Below are positions 44,183 to 54,679 of a stretch of 64,000 nucleotides of DNA, one piece after another. Origin of the DNA: Antrodiella citrinella (lineage: Eukaryota; Basidiomycota; Agaricomycetes; Polyporales; Steccherinaceae); contig SGPM01000011.1 of NCBI GenBank assembly GCA_004802725.1, positions 1 through 64,000 on the forward strand, given 5' to 3'. The notes beneath the pieces are model-generated. The model searched no databases and was not told the DNA's origin. It saw only the letters and a program-made list of their open reading frames with translations. Each line of letters begins with the position of its first letter. The stretch's first letter is position 1. The translations under genes and the position numbers were made by a program.

Positions 44183-45588
44183 CTACTTTTTGCTACGCCT
44201 TGTGGGTGGCAGTGTACTACGAACGACTGCAGGTGCCCGTGCTGCTTCCTCCTCCCTCTCAGTATTGTCGCGCATCTCCTGAATGTCGTCACTGCCCGGA
44301 ATTCCATACGCCTCTCGATATCTATCTGTGTTCTCCCGCTTCACGCCCATTGCTGCTTCTTCCTGCGCCGAGATGAACATCGCGATCAACAGTTGTGGAT
44401 CGACCGAGGGTCGTAGACGGCCGGACTTGTCCAAACAAATGGGATGTTCACAAGAAATGTGATAGAGCGCGTTGTATTTCCATATGGTACGTGGTCCTCC
44501 GGATTTGGTACGCGCACAGCTGAAACAGTGGATAGTCACGTTGGTGCATGGTGTTGCATTCGAGAAGGTAGAGGCCGGCCCATACTTCATCTGCGTATAG
44601 TGGTACTTGCAGTTGGAGAGAATGCGGTGCTTTCCATCATCTGACATCTGTACAAAGCAGCCTTCGAGTCCACAAAACCCGCAAGGATCTAGGCCAACCT
44701 TGGGTGCTCAAGGTGAGTATTTCGGTCATGTTGGCAGATATCTGAGATAACTTACTTCTACTCGCAGCTGGAGCTTGGTAATCCATTCTAGTGACCGCAC
44801 AAAGACAAGTTTCATTTGTCTGTGATTGAGGTAGCTGTACTGTATTGTCTTCGGAGCTTCACTCGTGCGACGCACAAATCGTTCGAACGTGTCTGATTGT
44901 GGAATATCATGGCATTCATCGCAGCATGTGTAACCAGGAGGTGCTAGCATGCTGTAGTTCCGTGATCGGAGACGTATGTACATGTCATCATCGAAAGCAA
45001 TCGGCTCCCACTGTTGCTTTCGAATCTCGTGGTACTGAAACGGATATGTAGACCACACGGAACCAGGAGTCCAATGTATACGTACGCCGACGCAACTGGT
45101 CGGTGCCGGTGAAGATGTCGTAGGTGTCGAGTTGGCTGAGGACATGGAGGGTGGTGGTGGTGTAGCTGTGCTCGAAGCAGCAGGTGTAGGGGAGTGTGAT
45201 CGTGATGTGCGAGAGATCAGGGGGGGAATGAGGGGGTCATGAGTGGAAGAGGATTCGCCCAGAGACAAAGGTGTACCTCCTCGAGGGTAGTTCGACTCGG
45301 AGAGGGAACCTGCAGATGACTGTAAAAAGCGGAGTAGGTCAGATCGTGATCACCCACACTGACATAGGGTAGTGTACGCACTTGTCGAGATATTCTTCCT
45401 GTCGCTTTCCCCTTCCCCTTCCCACAATTTTTACTCAACTTGTGAGCCCGGATGGATTGCACATTCCGGATACTCCGCATGCCAATAGCTGCCCCACATA
45501 AGTTGCACTCGGCCTGGAAAGCTCCATTACCTTTCGGGTGGACACGAATTGGTATACCATCAACGTCAATTGTCGTAGACGTAGACAT
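44183..45588 (-). CDS. zinc-binding orphan of mushroom type
   Basis: Three exons (45588-45382, 45319-44756, 44698-44183) give 428 residues. The N-terminal piece has one CxxC (CNLCGAAIGMRS) plus a basic end. A Ser/Thr/Pro-rich linker follows, then a domain with VRIHWTPGSVWSTYPFQYHE and CCDEC. The last third carries a rich Cys/His pattern: CGFCGLEGC, NCKYHYTQMKYG, TPCTNVTIHCFSCART, TIWKYNALYHISCEHP. I know similar sequences only as hypothetical agaricomycete proteins, often in many copies. The Cys/His spacing implies zinc binding. The C-terminal helix (LLIAMFISAQEEAAMG) is typical of these proteins. Function unknown; a link to mobile elements is possible but unproven. Confidence 0.6.
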
Positions 45589-46042
45589 TGTGGAATATGA
45601 GGTAGACGGTCTGAAGAGGTGAGTTCGCGAGGAGTTCGAGACTGCAGGGGAATGGTGAACGAGGTCGAAGAGCAAGATGCGGAGACGATCACAATCTGAT
45701 CTGATCTGACAGGACCCCTGGCACAAGTAACCATTGGATTTCCTTTTTCAGACAGACGACATGATGTCTTCGCCAGCTCGAGTGGGCGTCCCCTGCTCGC
45801 AGGTGTAACACATCATACGGCACTGCTTTGTCGCACTCGTGGGTCTTTTCGTGTTTGCGCTTGAAGGCGGTTTAGCCGGACCTCTAGGCGATATTGCAGG
45901 AGACGTTGTGACGTTTAGAAAATGCCGAGTCTGTGAGCGCAGTTTGCATCCAGATACCACATGAGCAGTTCCGAAGTATTCTTCCCATGTAGGTTTCGTC
46001 TTTCTGCCACGAATTGATCTTATACTCACTTTTACCTTATAG
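45589..46042. other. gap; possible lost 5' end of oxidase
   Basis: About 450 bases between divergent features. A minus-strand open frame (46101-45748) with a Cys pair (MMCYTCEQG) overlaps the oxidase and has no splice support. The expected N-terminal exons of the FAD oxidase were not found here. Confidence 0.35.
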
Positions 46043-47145
46043 CTGACACGACAGGCCATTACGCAAACGACACCTTCCACTGGAGCTCCGCAAGCTCGCA
46101 AAACTCGACATGTTCCGTCGAACCCGGCACCCCGCAGGACGTCGCAACCATCGTACGCACCTCCACCTCCTCCCCTACGCTCACCCTCTCACTCACTTAC
46201 CGTCTAGCTCAAGATCCTCGGCGCCACCAAAGTCCCATTCGCAGTCAAAGGCGGCGGACACACCACGAACCCCGGGTTCTCTTCCACGCCCGGGGTCCAG
46301 ATCGCTATGACGCGCTTCAACGCGATCACATATAACGCGGATGAGCATATTGCTGAGCTTGGAGCGGGGTTGGTGTGGGATGAGGTGTATGCTACGCTGA
46401 ACCCCCTGGGTGTGAATGTCGTGGGTGAGCGGGTGACGGGTGTGGGCGTGGCTGGGTACCTTCTCGGCGCCGGAGGTGAGTCAAGGATGTTTTTCAGAAG
46501 AGAATGTTCTACGTGCTAACGCACTCAGTACTCATCTCAAGGGTACTCGTACCTCTCCAATCAGTATGGATTGGGAGTTGATAATGTGGAAGCGTACGAC
46601 CTCGTGCTCCCAAGCGGCGAGTTCAAGACCATCACCAAAGCGGACATGGATCTGTACTTCGCTATCATAGGCGGTTTCAATAACTTCGTATGTTTTGCGG
46701 ACGTTTAATTCTGTGCGACGCCAGGCCTTGACATAGTTTGCGCAATTAGGGAATCGTGACGAAGTTCACTGTCAAAACACATCCGCAGGATCTGCAAGTT
46801 TGGGTAAGTCAAACAAACACTTCCAATGCTCATGTCCATATGTGTGAGGTCTGATTTTTCTCGCAGGGCGGGACCATTAGTCTGCTCGGAGACACAGTGG
46901 ACCAGCTCAACGCGGCGACAGTCAACTTCATGAACAATGTGACAGACCCCAAGGCTGCCATGTTGCCATCGCTTTCGTCCTGGGGTCTGGAATCGTGAGC
47001 CAATGCGAAATTTTCTTGTTTGGATTTCACTAAGCAATTGTCATTGCATACATTTTACGGATCTCGTTCTGTTTTACGGCGCGCTTACGCCTCCCCCTGA
47101 CATTTTTGACGACTTCCTAGCTCCTCTTCGCGAGCGACCGGACGC
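46043..47145 (+). pseudogene. FAD-linked oxidase (PCMH/BBE type), truncated
   Basis: Exons 46043-46152, 46208-46475, 46542-46687, 46750-46803, 46867-46994 and 47035-~47145 encode the FAD-binding half of a berberine-bridge-like oxidase: CSVEPGTPQDVATI, PFAVKGGGHTTNPGFSS, IAELGAGLVWDEVYATLNP, GVAGYLLGAGGYSYLSNQYG, ITKADMDLYFAIIGG and GIVTKFTVKTHP. Such enzymes oxidise alcohols or sugars with covalently bound FAD and are normally secreted. Here no signal-peptide exon was found, and after GALTPPPDIFDDFLA the sequence passes into DNA that is the antisense of a recombinase gene. The substrate-binding C-terminal domain is missing, so the gene is broken. Confidence 0.7.
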
Positions 47146-48130
47146 GTTTCGATGTGAGGTTTATACCGAAGAACATGTCCTCTGGTTGGATGATGAACGA
47201 CTTCCTCGGGGGTTTTCACGTCTGCAAACGCGTCGTCCAAGAATGCCAATGCCAGGAAAGACATCACTGGACACATCGCCGGGGCAGCAAGATTGGGGGA
47301 AAGGACAGCAAAGCCAGTCCATTCGTTGGACCAGTGATATCCATGGTAGCGGTGGCCTCGAATATTCACCACGACCGCGACATGAGGATGCGCCGGATCG
47401 TCTTTGTTGGGCCAGATCTTCACTTGATGGTCGCTGTAAAGCAGCCCGCCTTTCAAGCACGGAAAACACTGGATCTCAACCATTTTCCCCGGTCTCTCCT
47501 CGCTCAACGCCGATAGAAGCATGAGGTAGTGGATCTGAAGGCGCATGCGGTTGGTGTGGAAGAGGCCGACGCGATCGTGCCATAGCTCACGACAGAGAAT
47601 TCGGGCATCGACGTGGTCTTCGAAGCGGGATTCGGGTATGTCGTCCTTCGCGGTGCAGGAAAGAGCTTGATGGCAATGTTCCAAGTCCAAATACTTGAAC
47701 ACCTGGTCCTGATATTCGGCTGGAGCGTGGACTCCGTAGTGGTCCCAGACAGCGAAGAACGTTCGAATGTACATTTTCACTGTCTGGAGGTACGGACGGT
47801 TGTCCGCTGCTCCAGCACCTTCCGATCTGCCTTGTGACGACAATATGGCGTGCACAATGAAGCGCCTGGCCTGGTCTGATACCCAAAGAAATAAACGTAC
47901 TGGGTGTACTGATATTGTCGTGACTACTCACCGACTGTAGGAAGCTGAGCACCCTCTTCAATGAGAGGACTGATGACCTCGCTGTATTTCTCAACATCCT
48001 GAGTAGCGAATAGGGCCCAATGGGACCGAATTCTATCATGTCGCCTCACTGTACAAGGCGTTTGTTTGGCGACATGAATTGTGTCATTGAGGCTCTCGCT
48101 GGCGCGTGCTACTAGTGTCCCGGGTGACAT
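47085..48130 (-). mobile_element. DUF3435-type tyrosine recombinase fragment
   Basis: Two exons (from at least 48130 to 47932, and 47875-47085) joined in phase. The protein reads DHVDARILCRELWHDRVGLF, then MRLQIHYLMLLSALSEERPG, a KGGLLYSDHQVKIWP strand, and MSFLALAFLDDAF, the order of motifs in fungal DUF3435 proteins. These are tyrosine recombinases related to Crypton and Starship 'captain' enzymes. The Arg in SEERPG would be the first catalytic Arg. The C-terminal catalytic box with His-x-x-Arg and Tyr is absent because the frame ends in sequence antisense to the oxidase. The 5' end reaches towards tRNA-Gln, 200 bases away. The start codon is not certain; an in-frame Met lies at 48130. Confidence 0.6.
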
Positions 48131-48334
48131 GGCGGCTCGCCGCCGTGCGTGCAGCTCGTCCGGCGATAACCCTTTGCGACAACATGAGGATAAAGACACG
48201 TCGGGAGTGGAGGAGCTGAATGTCGTGCAGGTGGGTATTTGAAGCAGAGTAACACTGCAAACAGGGTTGTTGTCTGCCGTTCACAGAATAGTACGTAAAC
48301 TTCTCATATATTAGCAAGACTCTTCTTTGATAAC

Positions 48335-48434
48335 GGTCTTATAGTGTAGTGGTTATCACTCGGGATTTTGATTTCATTTGTCTATCACATGACGCAACAT
48401 TCCCGGAACCCAGGTTCGAACCCTGGTAAGACCT
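48335..48434 (+). tRNA. tRNA-Gln (UUG) with 28-nt intron
   Basis: Acceptor arms GGTCTTA (48335-48341) and TAAGACC (48427-48433) pair fully. The T arm holds GGTTCGAACC. The anticodon stem CGGGA/TCCCG (48361-48365 and 48401-48405) encloses the loop TTTTGA plus an intron at about 48372-48399 in the canonical position after base 37. The anticodon is TTG, giving Gln. The D arm is AGTGTAGTGGTTATCACT. Confidence 0.9.
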
Positions 48435-48844
48435 GCACAAGGTCACTTCCTTTTTGGTTCACTTTTTTGCAGGATCTTCTAACAGCGAAAGCCCTGATAA
48501 TAAATACTACCCTTTTCCCAACATCTTCCTTGAAGTTCTTTGTCTACGAGACACTCGTTCGAACGATCTGCACACTCTTCCAATCTTGAGAGAGGGGCGC
48601 CTCTACTATTAGCTTCGAAAGTCGCCGCAACTTACCTCTTTATCCGTACCACTCCAGCGATTCTATCGAGGCAAAACATCTCCAACCTGTCACTGATATT
48701 TGTCGAGATTATGTCTTTTGTGGATATGTGGACCCATTGACCCCACCATGCCAGCTAACTTAGCACGTGAAGACTGAAAATGACGGTGAGAGGGAACTCG
48801 CGGCGAGGATATCTGTGCGTGAAAACTGACGGATCCTGCTAGAG
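48435..48844. other. gap after tRNA, no gene seen
   Basis: About 410 bases. Contains T-rich runs soon after the tRNA (for example 48466-48472) that can serve as a Pol III terminator. Nothing else recognised. Confidence 0.4.
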
Positions 48845-49615
48845 ATTACCACAGCCACATTCTGGTTGAAGGCCGAAGGCACAGTCGACGAGTATCCCTT
48901 TTCAAAAGACCCACGTGCTAGACACCAACGAGCCATGGTCTATGTCTTATTCATGGTATCCAGTCATCCGTAAACACAATATGTGTTGTCTTGCTGACGG
49001 AAGTACATCTAGCCTCCGGGATCCGTCTGTTGGCACGATTTCACCCGAGATAAGGACACGATGAGCTTCAAGTGCATGAAGACAATTCCGCTGCTGGGGC
49101 GTCTTCAGGCCGCTCAGAGGGCAACCGGAGCAAAATATTTCATTTTGACGGACGAACATGAAGTCGCAGTGTTCAACGATTTCCGCGAGGACACTTATAC
49201 TTACTTGGCTTCGAACCGGTCCTATCTACGCGTGTACTGCGATGGATGCAAGACCCCACTGAGCGAAACACTCTCGCTTCGGTGCGTCCTCGAGGCCGCG
49301 CTCAATAATGTGCTCGCGTATTATCGGTACAGCGGCAAGGTTGGACGTCCACCCTGTGCTGGTGCTCTTGTTACTGCTTTGCATTTAGACGTCGACGAGG
49401 AGGCCGATATTGAAGACGATGAAGACAGAGTCATTGACTTCGCGTTCACAAAGTTGCGCCTGGGCCACGAACATCGTCGGGGTGTCCATATTGTGGAGAG
49501 GTTCTGTCCTGGTGACGAACTGTACGATATGCTAGAATCGTACTTCAATACTGGCGATGTCTTCCACGACGGTAAGGACGTCATTTGGTTTAAGACAGAA
49601 GATTTGGAGGCGTAG
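48845..49615 (+). CDS. kinase-like family copy with central deletion
   Basis: Exons 48845-48955 and 49013-49615 give 238 codons; the 5' end is open. The N-terminal part (ITTATFWLKAEGTVDEYPFS, CWHDFTRDKDTMSFKCMKTI, TLSLRCVLEAALNNVLAYYR, YRYSGKVGRPPCAGALVTAL) is followed, after a short acidic stretch, by the family's C-terminal segment (VIDFAFTKLRLGHEHR, DVIWFKTEDLEA). The copy at 54680-56320 has several hundred extra residues between these parts, including the whole kinase-like core, so this gene looks like an internal-deletion derivative. The frame is intact over the junction. If made, the protein would lack the catalytic lobe. Confidence 0.6.
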
Positions 49616-49953
49616 ACCATGGTACCTTTTCATTTCTACTCATACATTGGTCATTGCATTTATAGGATGAGTGTTCAGGCCGTACGGACCAACGTTTGAA
49701 AGCGAAAGTTGACAACGAAGATGGCGGTCCAATCTCGACAGGTTAAATAGCAGTAGCAATGTCCAATGACCAAAGTTCCGTCGTAACCATTCAACTGCAT
49801 GCGTGGCAGAATCCAAAAGCTTCACAGGCCAGTACTTCTTGCGAAGAACATGAAAATTCATCAGTGACATGATCAACGAGAGCAAGAATACACTAGACAA
49901 TACAAAAGATAACACAATGCAGAGCAGACGACATCAGAAAAAGTCACCAAACA
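49616..49953. other. gap between convergent genes
   Basis: About 340 bases of 3' sequence shared by two convergent genes. No feature seen. Confidence 0.4.
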
Positions 49954-51880
49954 TCATGAGTACACTGTCCGATCCTGCAGCCGCCACCGTCGAAACGGCC
50001 CCCACCACCACATAGATGTCGGTGGAGGTTCTCGTTCATCTGGAGCGGGCTCCAGCGCTTTTTGGACGTCCACGTCGCCCACATCCTCGTCGTCCGTCTG
50101 CTTTCTCCGACGTCCTCTCCTCCTCCGTGTCCCAGGCATCTTCTCGCGCGCGTCCTCCGCCTCGCCATCGTCGTCAGCATCCTCGCCATTGCCATCAGCA
50201 TCTCCGTCGTCTTCGTACTCCTCGTCGCTACCGACGACAGTGCGATCCCTTTCTTGCTCCGCCACGTCTCCGCACATCTGCTGTCGGATGCCATAGCTGC
50301 CCAAACCCCAGCCCATCACACCTGCAGGCCCGATCTGCGCTTGCACGTCCGGCGCCCCTTCACGGCCGTACACTTGCTGTATTCGCTCGACCGCTTCGAC
50401 CGCCTGTTCGCGGGCTGCGGTAAAATGGGCGTGCCGTAGGAGGAGGTACCAGCCATATACCGATCGCCCTGCGCGAGACGACAGGAATTTCCCCATGAAC
50501 CCATTCGGAGCTACGGTGGAGGTAGACACGACCGTATCGTTGCTCCGGGATGACCCACGGCGCTCGTCCGAATCCGATTTTCGTCCTTCGTCTGTGGCGT
50601 TCCCGTCCGATTCCTGTTGCGCGTCATCGCTCGTATCTTTGGCATCCTTCTTTGATGCATCGTAGCCAAACACGCCGGTGATATCGCGCCAGAACGTCTG
50701 CGCCTTCTCCTTCCTCGCCTCCCGCTTCGCCAGCTTGATCTTGCGTTTCCGACGTCGCTTCTCTTCTCGTCTCAGCAGATCTTCCACCGCGCCCACACCC
50801 ATGCCCGCGCCGACCCACCACCACCAGCCCAAGAAACTCTGCCAGAGAATGACGGCCCACATCAATCCGGGCATCCACGCGTATTGATCTTTGTGGGGGA
50901 TGTAGACAAAAGTGATTGCGGTCGATGCGAGCGCCAAGGTCAAGGCCCCTGCGCCGAACGCGGCCGTGCCTCCGTCCGTCCGCCAAGCCTGTTTCGAGTT
51001 AACGAGGAACCCCCAGATGAACAGGGACGCGGTGAACAACAGGGACAGCGTGGCATTGCAGACGTTTTGAACCGCGTTGGCGATGGATGTGATATGCGTG
51101 GAATTTTGCATGGGCAGGAGCTGCATGACAGCGGCTACGATCGCGAGCGGTCCGAGTAGGGCGAATATGAGTCGACGTTCTAGCCCTGAGGGGAACAGCA
51201 GGGTGAGGAACTGGATGTGTGTTATCTGTCGGAGGGAGGGTGTGAGTAAGCGTTGCAATGTGGTGGGATCCGCTTGGCACCCAAGCCAAGCCAAGACCCA
51301 AGCCAACTCATGAAAATTGGAACGCGGAAAGGGGAACGCACCTGGATCAACGCTGAGGTAGTTGCATTCATCAGCAGCCACGCAGCTAATTCCCCGTGGC
51401 TCCAGCCGTCGTTGTCCTCGAGGGGAGGGATGTCGACGGCAATGTAGGTCAACATGTACGGCCAAATCTTTGTTTCCTTGGCGGCAGCGGTTAGAATGAC
51501 CTGCAACGTAGCGACGAGAGAGACCAAAAGTGTGAGAACTGCAGAGACTTGTAGAACAAAGTTGACTGGTGCAAGGGGCCAGTGGTATTGGGCAGTGAAG
51601 ATGAGATGTATGAAGAGAACGGAGGTGAGCGTGAGGACGATGCCGGTCATGAGGATTTGTATAGGTAACGACTCGGCGAATGATGGTCTGAACTGCAGGA
51701 TGGGATCGTACGAGTAGCTCCTGTGCGATAATGAGCGAATTAAGGATTAGAGGGCAAGGAGGGAGATACGAACCCGTCCGAGGCATCGTAGGCCATGGTA
51801 GAATTATTGGATGAAGCATCCTGTGCGTATGCGACGAGGACGAACGCACACACGAGGAGGAGCAACCACCGCCTGTCCAT
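49954..51880 (-). CDS. multi-pass membrane protein with signal peptide
   Basis: Exons 51880-51774, 51720-51342 and 51225-49954 give 585 residues. A signal peptide (MDRRWLLLLVCAFVLVAYA) is followed by about seven hydrophobic segments, including MTGIVLTLTSVLFIHLIF, FVLQVSAVLTLLVSLVATLQ, LIFALLGPLAIVAAVMQLL, LLFTASLFIWGFLV, LTLALASTAITFVYI and LMWAVILWQSFLGWWWW. A long cytoplasmic tail is basic, then acidic, and ends with the motif WWWGPFRRWRLQD. The plan of signal peptide, about seven membrane passes and a long tail recalls receptor-like proteins such as PalH/Rim21, but I see no decisive motif. The second intron (116 nt) is longer than usual. It shares an upstream region with the sugar porter. 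Confidence 0.65.
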
Positions 51881-52072
51881 CGTAAGATGGCCTGAGCCTG
51901 CGTCTGTGACTCTGCGAGGAGGAGGAGGAGGAAGAGTGATGGTCGATGGAATGAAGGAACTCTCGGAGGTCGGACTTTCCCGTATGGGCGTCTCTTCATT
52001 TCACTTCATATCCCTCATCATCGACCTGGCTGCGGGGGCAGACTCACGTTCCTTGCCATTGCCAGTGAACTC

Positions 52073-54397
52073 GTGAATGGTATATCATTTCAATGTTGTT
52101 TATGCAGCTGCAATTATCCTAAGACACAACGTCAGGCAAACCATGGTGACGGAGGCTATGTAGCTCTCTCATCCGACCCCGCACAGGCTTCACAACCCCT
52201 ACCTCCGGAGACGTTTCACGCCACACCACATGGGGGAACACTAGTGGTACACGAAGACGATGTATCCTACACGTATGCTTATGGTCCGACTGGTCTTTCC
52301 GGTCTCAGACGCAACTATTTCGCGCTGGGATGCGCCGTGTTCGCGTCGATTGGAGGTCTGACCTTCGGATACGACCAGGGTGTCATCGCGAATATCCTAG
52401 TCATGAGGGAGTTCATAAAGACTTTCCCAGTGACGAGCTGGGAGAAGGGCTTGATGAGTGAGCGTGAAGTCTGTTTGAAACGTGATGTCCATACTGATGT
52501 TTCTCTAGCTGCAATGCTTGAGTTGGGCTCGTTAGCAGGTGCCCTTACTGCGGGTGTGTTGGCCGATAGATATTCCAGACGGCAGTCAATACTAGTTGCT
52601 TGCGGTATGTTGCTTCATATGTACACTTGGGCAGAACTAACGTATTGTAGTGGTCTTCTGTGTTGGATCAACCCTGCAGACTATCGCACAAAGTATCCCG
52701 CAGCTGATCGTCGGTCGCGCCGTTGGTGGACTAGGTGTTGGAGCACTTAGGTATGTGCATCTTCAACGTCGTTCGCTATATGCTCACAGGTCAGCGAAGT
52801 ATGCTCTCACCACTCTACATGGCTGAGATTAGTCCTCCCGAGCTGCGAGGATCTCTCATGGCCCTCGAACAGTTCTCGATTGTTATCGGCGCTGTCTTGG
52901 GTTTCTGGACAGGATATTTCACCCGTGACTGCAAGTATCTCGAGCCTTCTTATGTTTCACCTGACTTACACTCTGTCGTAGTCTCTGGTTCTATTTCTTG
53001 GCGTTATCCACTTGGATTTCAGCTAATACCAGGTCTTCTTCTCGCATTCGGATGTTTTGCGCTTCCTGCATCTCCGAGATTGTTGGTGAGCCACGGGCGC
53101 CATGAAGAAGCACTGCTTTCCTTGGCCAGGTTACGGTTACGAACCCAGGAAGAAGCGTCCGTGGATCCGCTTCTGCAAGTCGAATTGCTCGAAATGCGTG
53201 TAGAAGCGCGGCTCGTTGAGAAGATCTTCGGTGAAACTGCCAAGCAAGGTTCATTCCGATCTGAAGTACGAGCGTGGAGGCAACTCTTCAGCAAAAAGTA
53301 TATCAACAGGACGTTCATCGGCATCGTCATGATGTTCTTTCAGCGTACGTATTTTCAGCTGTTTCCATCTTACATCGAGCGTGCTGATGTCCTGGTATCC
53401 ATAGAATGGAGTGGTATCAACGCACTGTTGTATTACGGACCTACCTTGATGCACGAGATTGGCCTACAAGGCGATAGCATCACACTTCTTGTCTCTGGTG
53501 GCATTGGAATTGTACAATTCCTGGCCGTATTGCCCACCATCATCTTCATTGATCGCTTAGGTGAGTATCAATCACTTTGGTCTCTCAATGCTGCGCTTAC
53601 CCTTGTGTCACCCAGGTCGCAAACCACTGCTGAGATGGGGAAGCGTAACAATGTCCGTGGCTCATCTCACAATTTCGCTTCTGGTATGTCTGCATATGTA
53701 CTTCTGTGTCTTGAATCTGACATCGCTCGCTGTACTAGGTCCGTCAATTTGAGTCAGACTGGCCCTCTCATGTCGTTGGTGCGTGGACGGCGGTCGCCTG
53801 CGTATACATCTTCACCGCGGCGTACGGAATGAGTTACGGCCCTATCGGATGGATCCTTCCCAGCGAGGTGTTTCCGCAGTCTGTACGTAGCAAGGGCGTG
53901 TCCTTGGCCACAGCGTCGAATTGGTTTAATAATTGTACGCTCGTCTCTCCCTTACTCACGTCCTCCTTTTGCCGATTGACTGTGAATGACAGTCTTAATC
54001 GGACTTGTGACTCCCGTCATGATGGAATTCTCACCTTCGTACGTGCTATCCTCTCTCTGCACGCTCCGTGCTCCTCTACTAATCGCGCCATGATTCTCTT
54101 CCAGTCTCACATTCGTTACCTTTGCACTCGCTTGCTTCATGGGCTACTTCTGGTCGACCTACGTCGTTCCCGAAACGGCCAACGTCTCTCTCGAAGAGAT
54201 CGACGCCGTCTTCGGCTCATCTGCTGGTCAGGAAGACGCAGAACTCAAACGGGAGGTAAGCTTACCTCCACCCATGGCCGATGGTACAGAAACTTTGATA
54301 ATGAGACACTCCCTGTTGGCAGATTGAAAGAGAACTGGGCTTGCGCGATCTAATCACGGAACTGGCGGATGGACCTTCTTCAAGCTTTGAAGCATAA
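52073..54397 (+). CDS. MFS sugar porter
   Basis: Eleven exons in consistent phase (52073-52457, 52509-52604, 52651-52750, 52800-52924, 52982-53344, 53405-53560, 53616-53683, 53739-53934, 53993-54038, 54105-54255, 54323-54397), about 586 residues. Sugar-transporter signatures: FGYDQGVIANIL, GVLADRYSRRQ, GRAVGGLGVGALS, YMAEISPPELRG, WSGINALLYYGP, YGPIGWILPSEVFP and PETANVSLEEID. Twelve membrane segments are expected. Members import hexoses, pentoses or disaccharides by proton symport; the substrate cannot be told. An N-terminal tail of about 70 residues is cytosolic. No ATG starts the frame at 52073 (it opens with GTG), so a short 5' exon is probably missing. The 52925-52981 intron is also open. 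Confidence 0.8.
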
Positions 54398-54679
54398 CTC
54401 ATTGACATCATTGCTTGTATCTTGTTCACTTATTTATTGGACATACCGGGTATACCATCTCATAGTGATTGTACAGCCATTGGGCGTAGATCTTAATGAT
54501 TCAGCCAGGTCCCTCCGGGATGCAAGTTTGAGGAAATAGTACTCGGAAGGTGAGACGTATTCGCTGATTCTACGTTCGTCGATCCAGCCTCTGTCGTCTC
54601 CAGGTGGCATGTGGTAACAGTGTATCAAGGTAGTTCGATTGCAACCTTGCAACCCCAGGTCCTATCTACTTGCTGTCTA

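Noticed and set aside
47146..47524. Plus-strand frame continuing the oxidase for about 125 residues
   Set aside because: It is antisense to the recombinase coding exon, is rich in Arg, Ser and Pro, and bears no resemblance to an oxidase C terminus; it is read-through.
46043..48434. A complete Starship element
   Set aside because: Only a recombinase fragment is seen; no cargo boundaries, no intact catalytic C terminus and no flanking target repeats can be shown in the window.
50016..50439. Plus-strand Arg/Pro-rich frames of 125-135 residues
   Set aside because: They are shadows of the acidic and basic tail of the membrane protein on the other strand.
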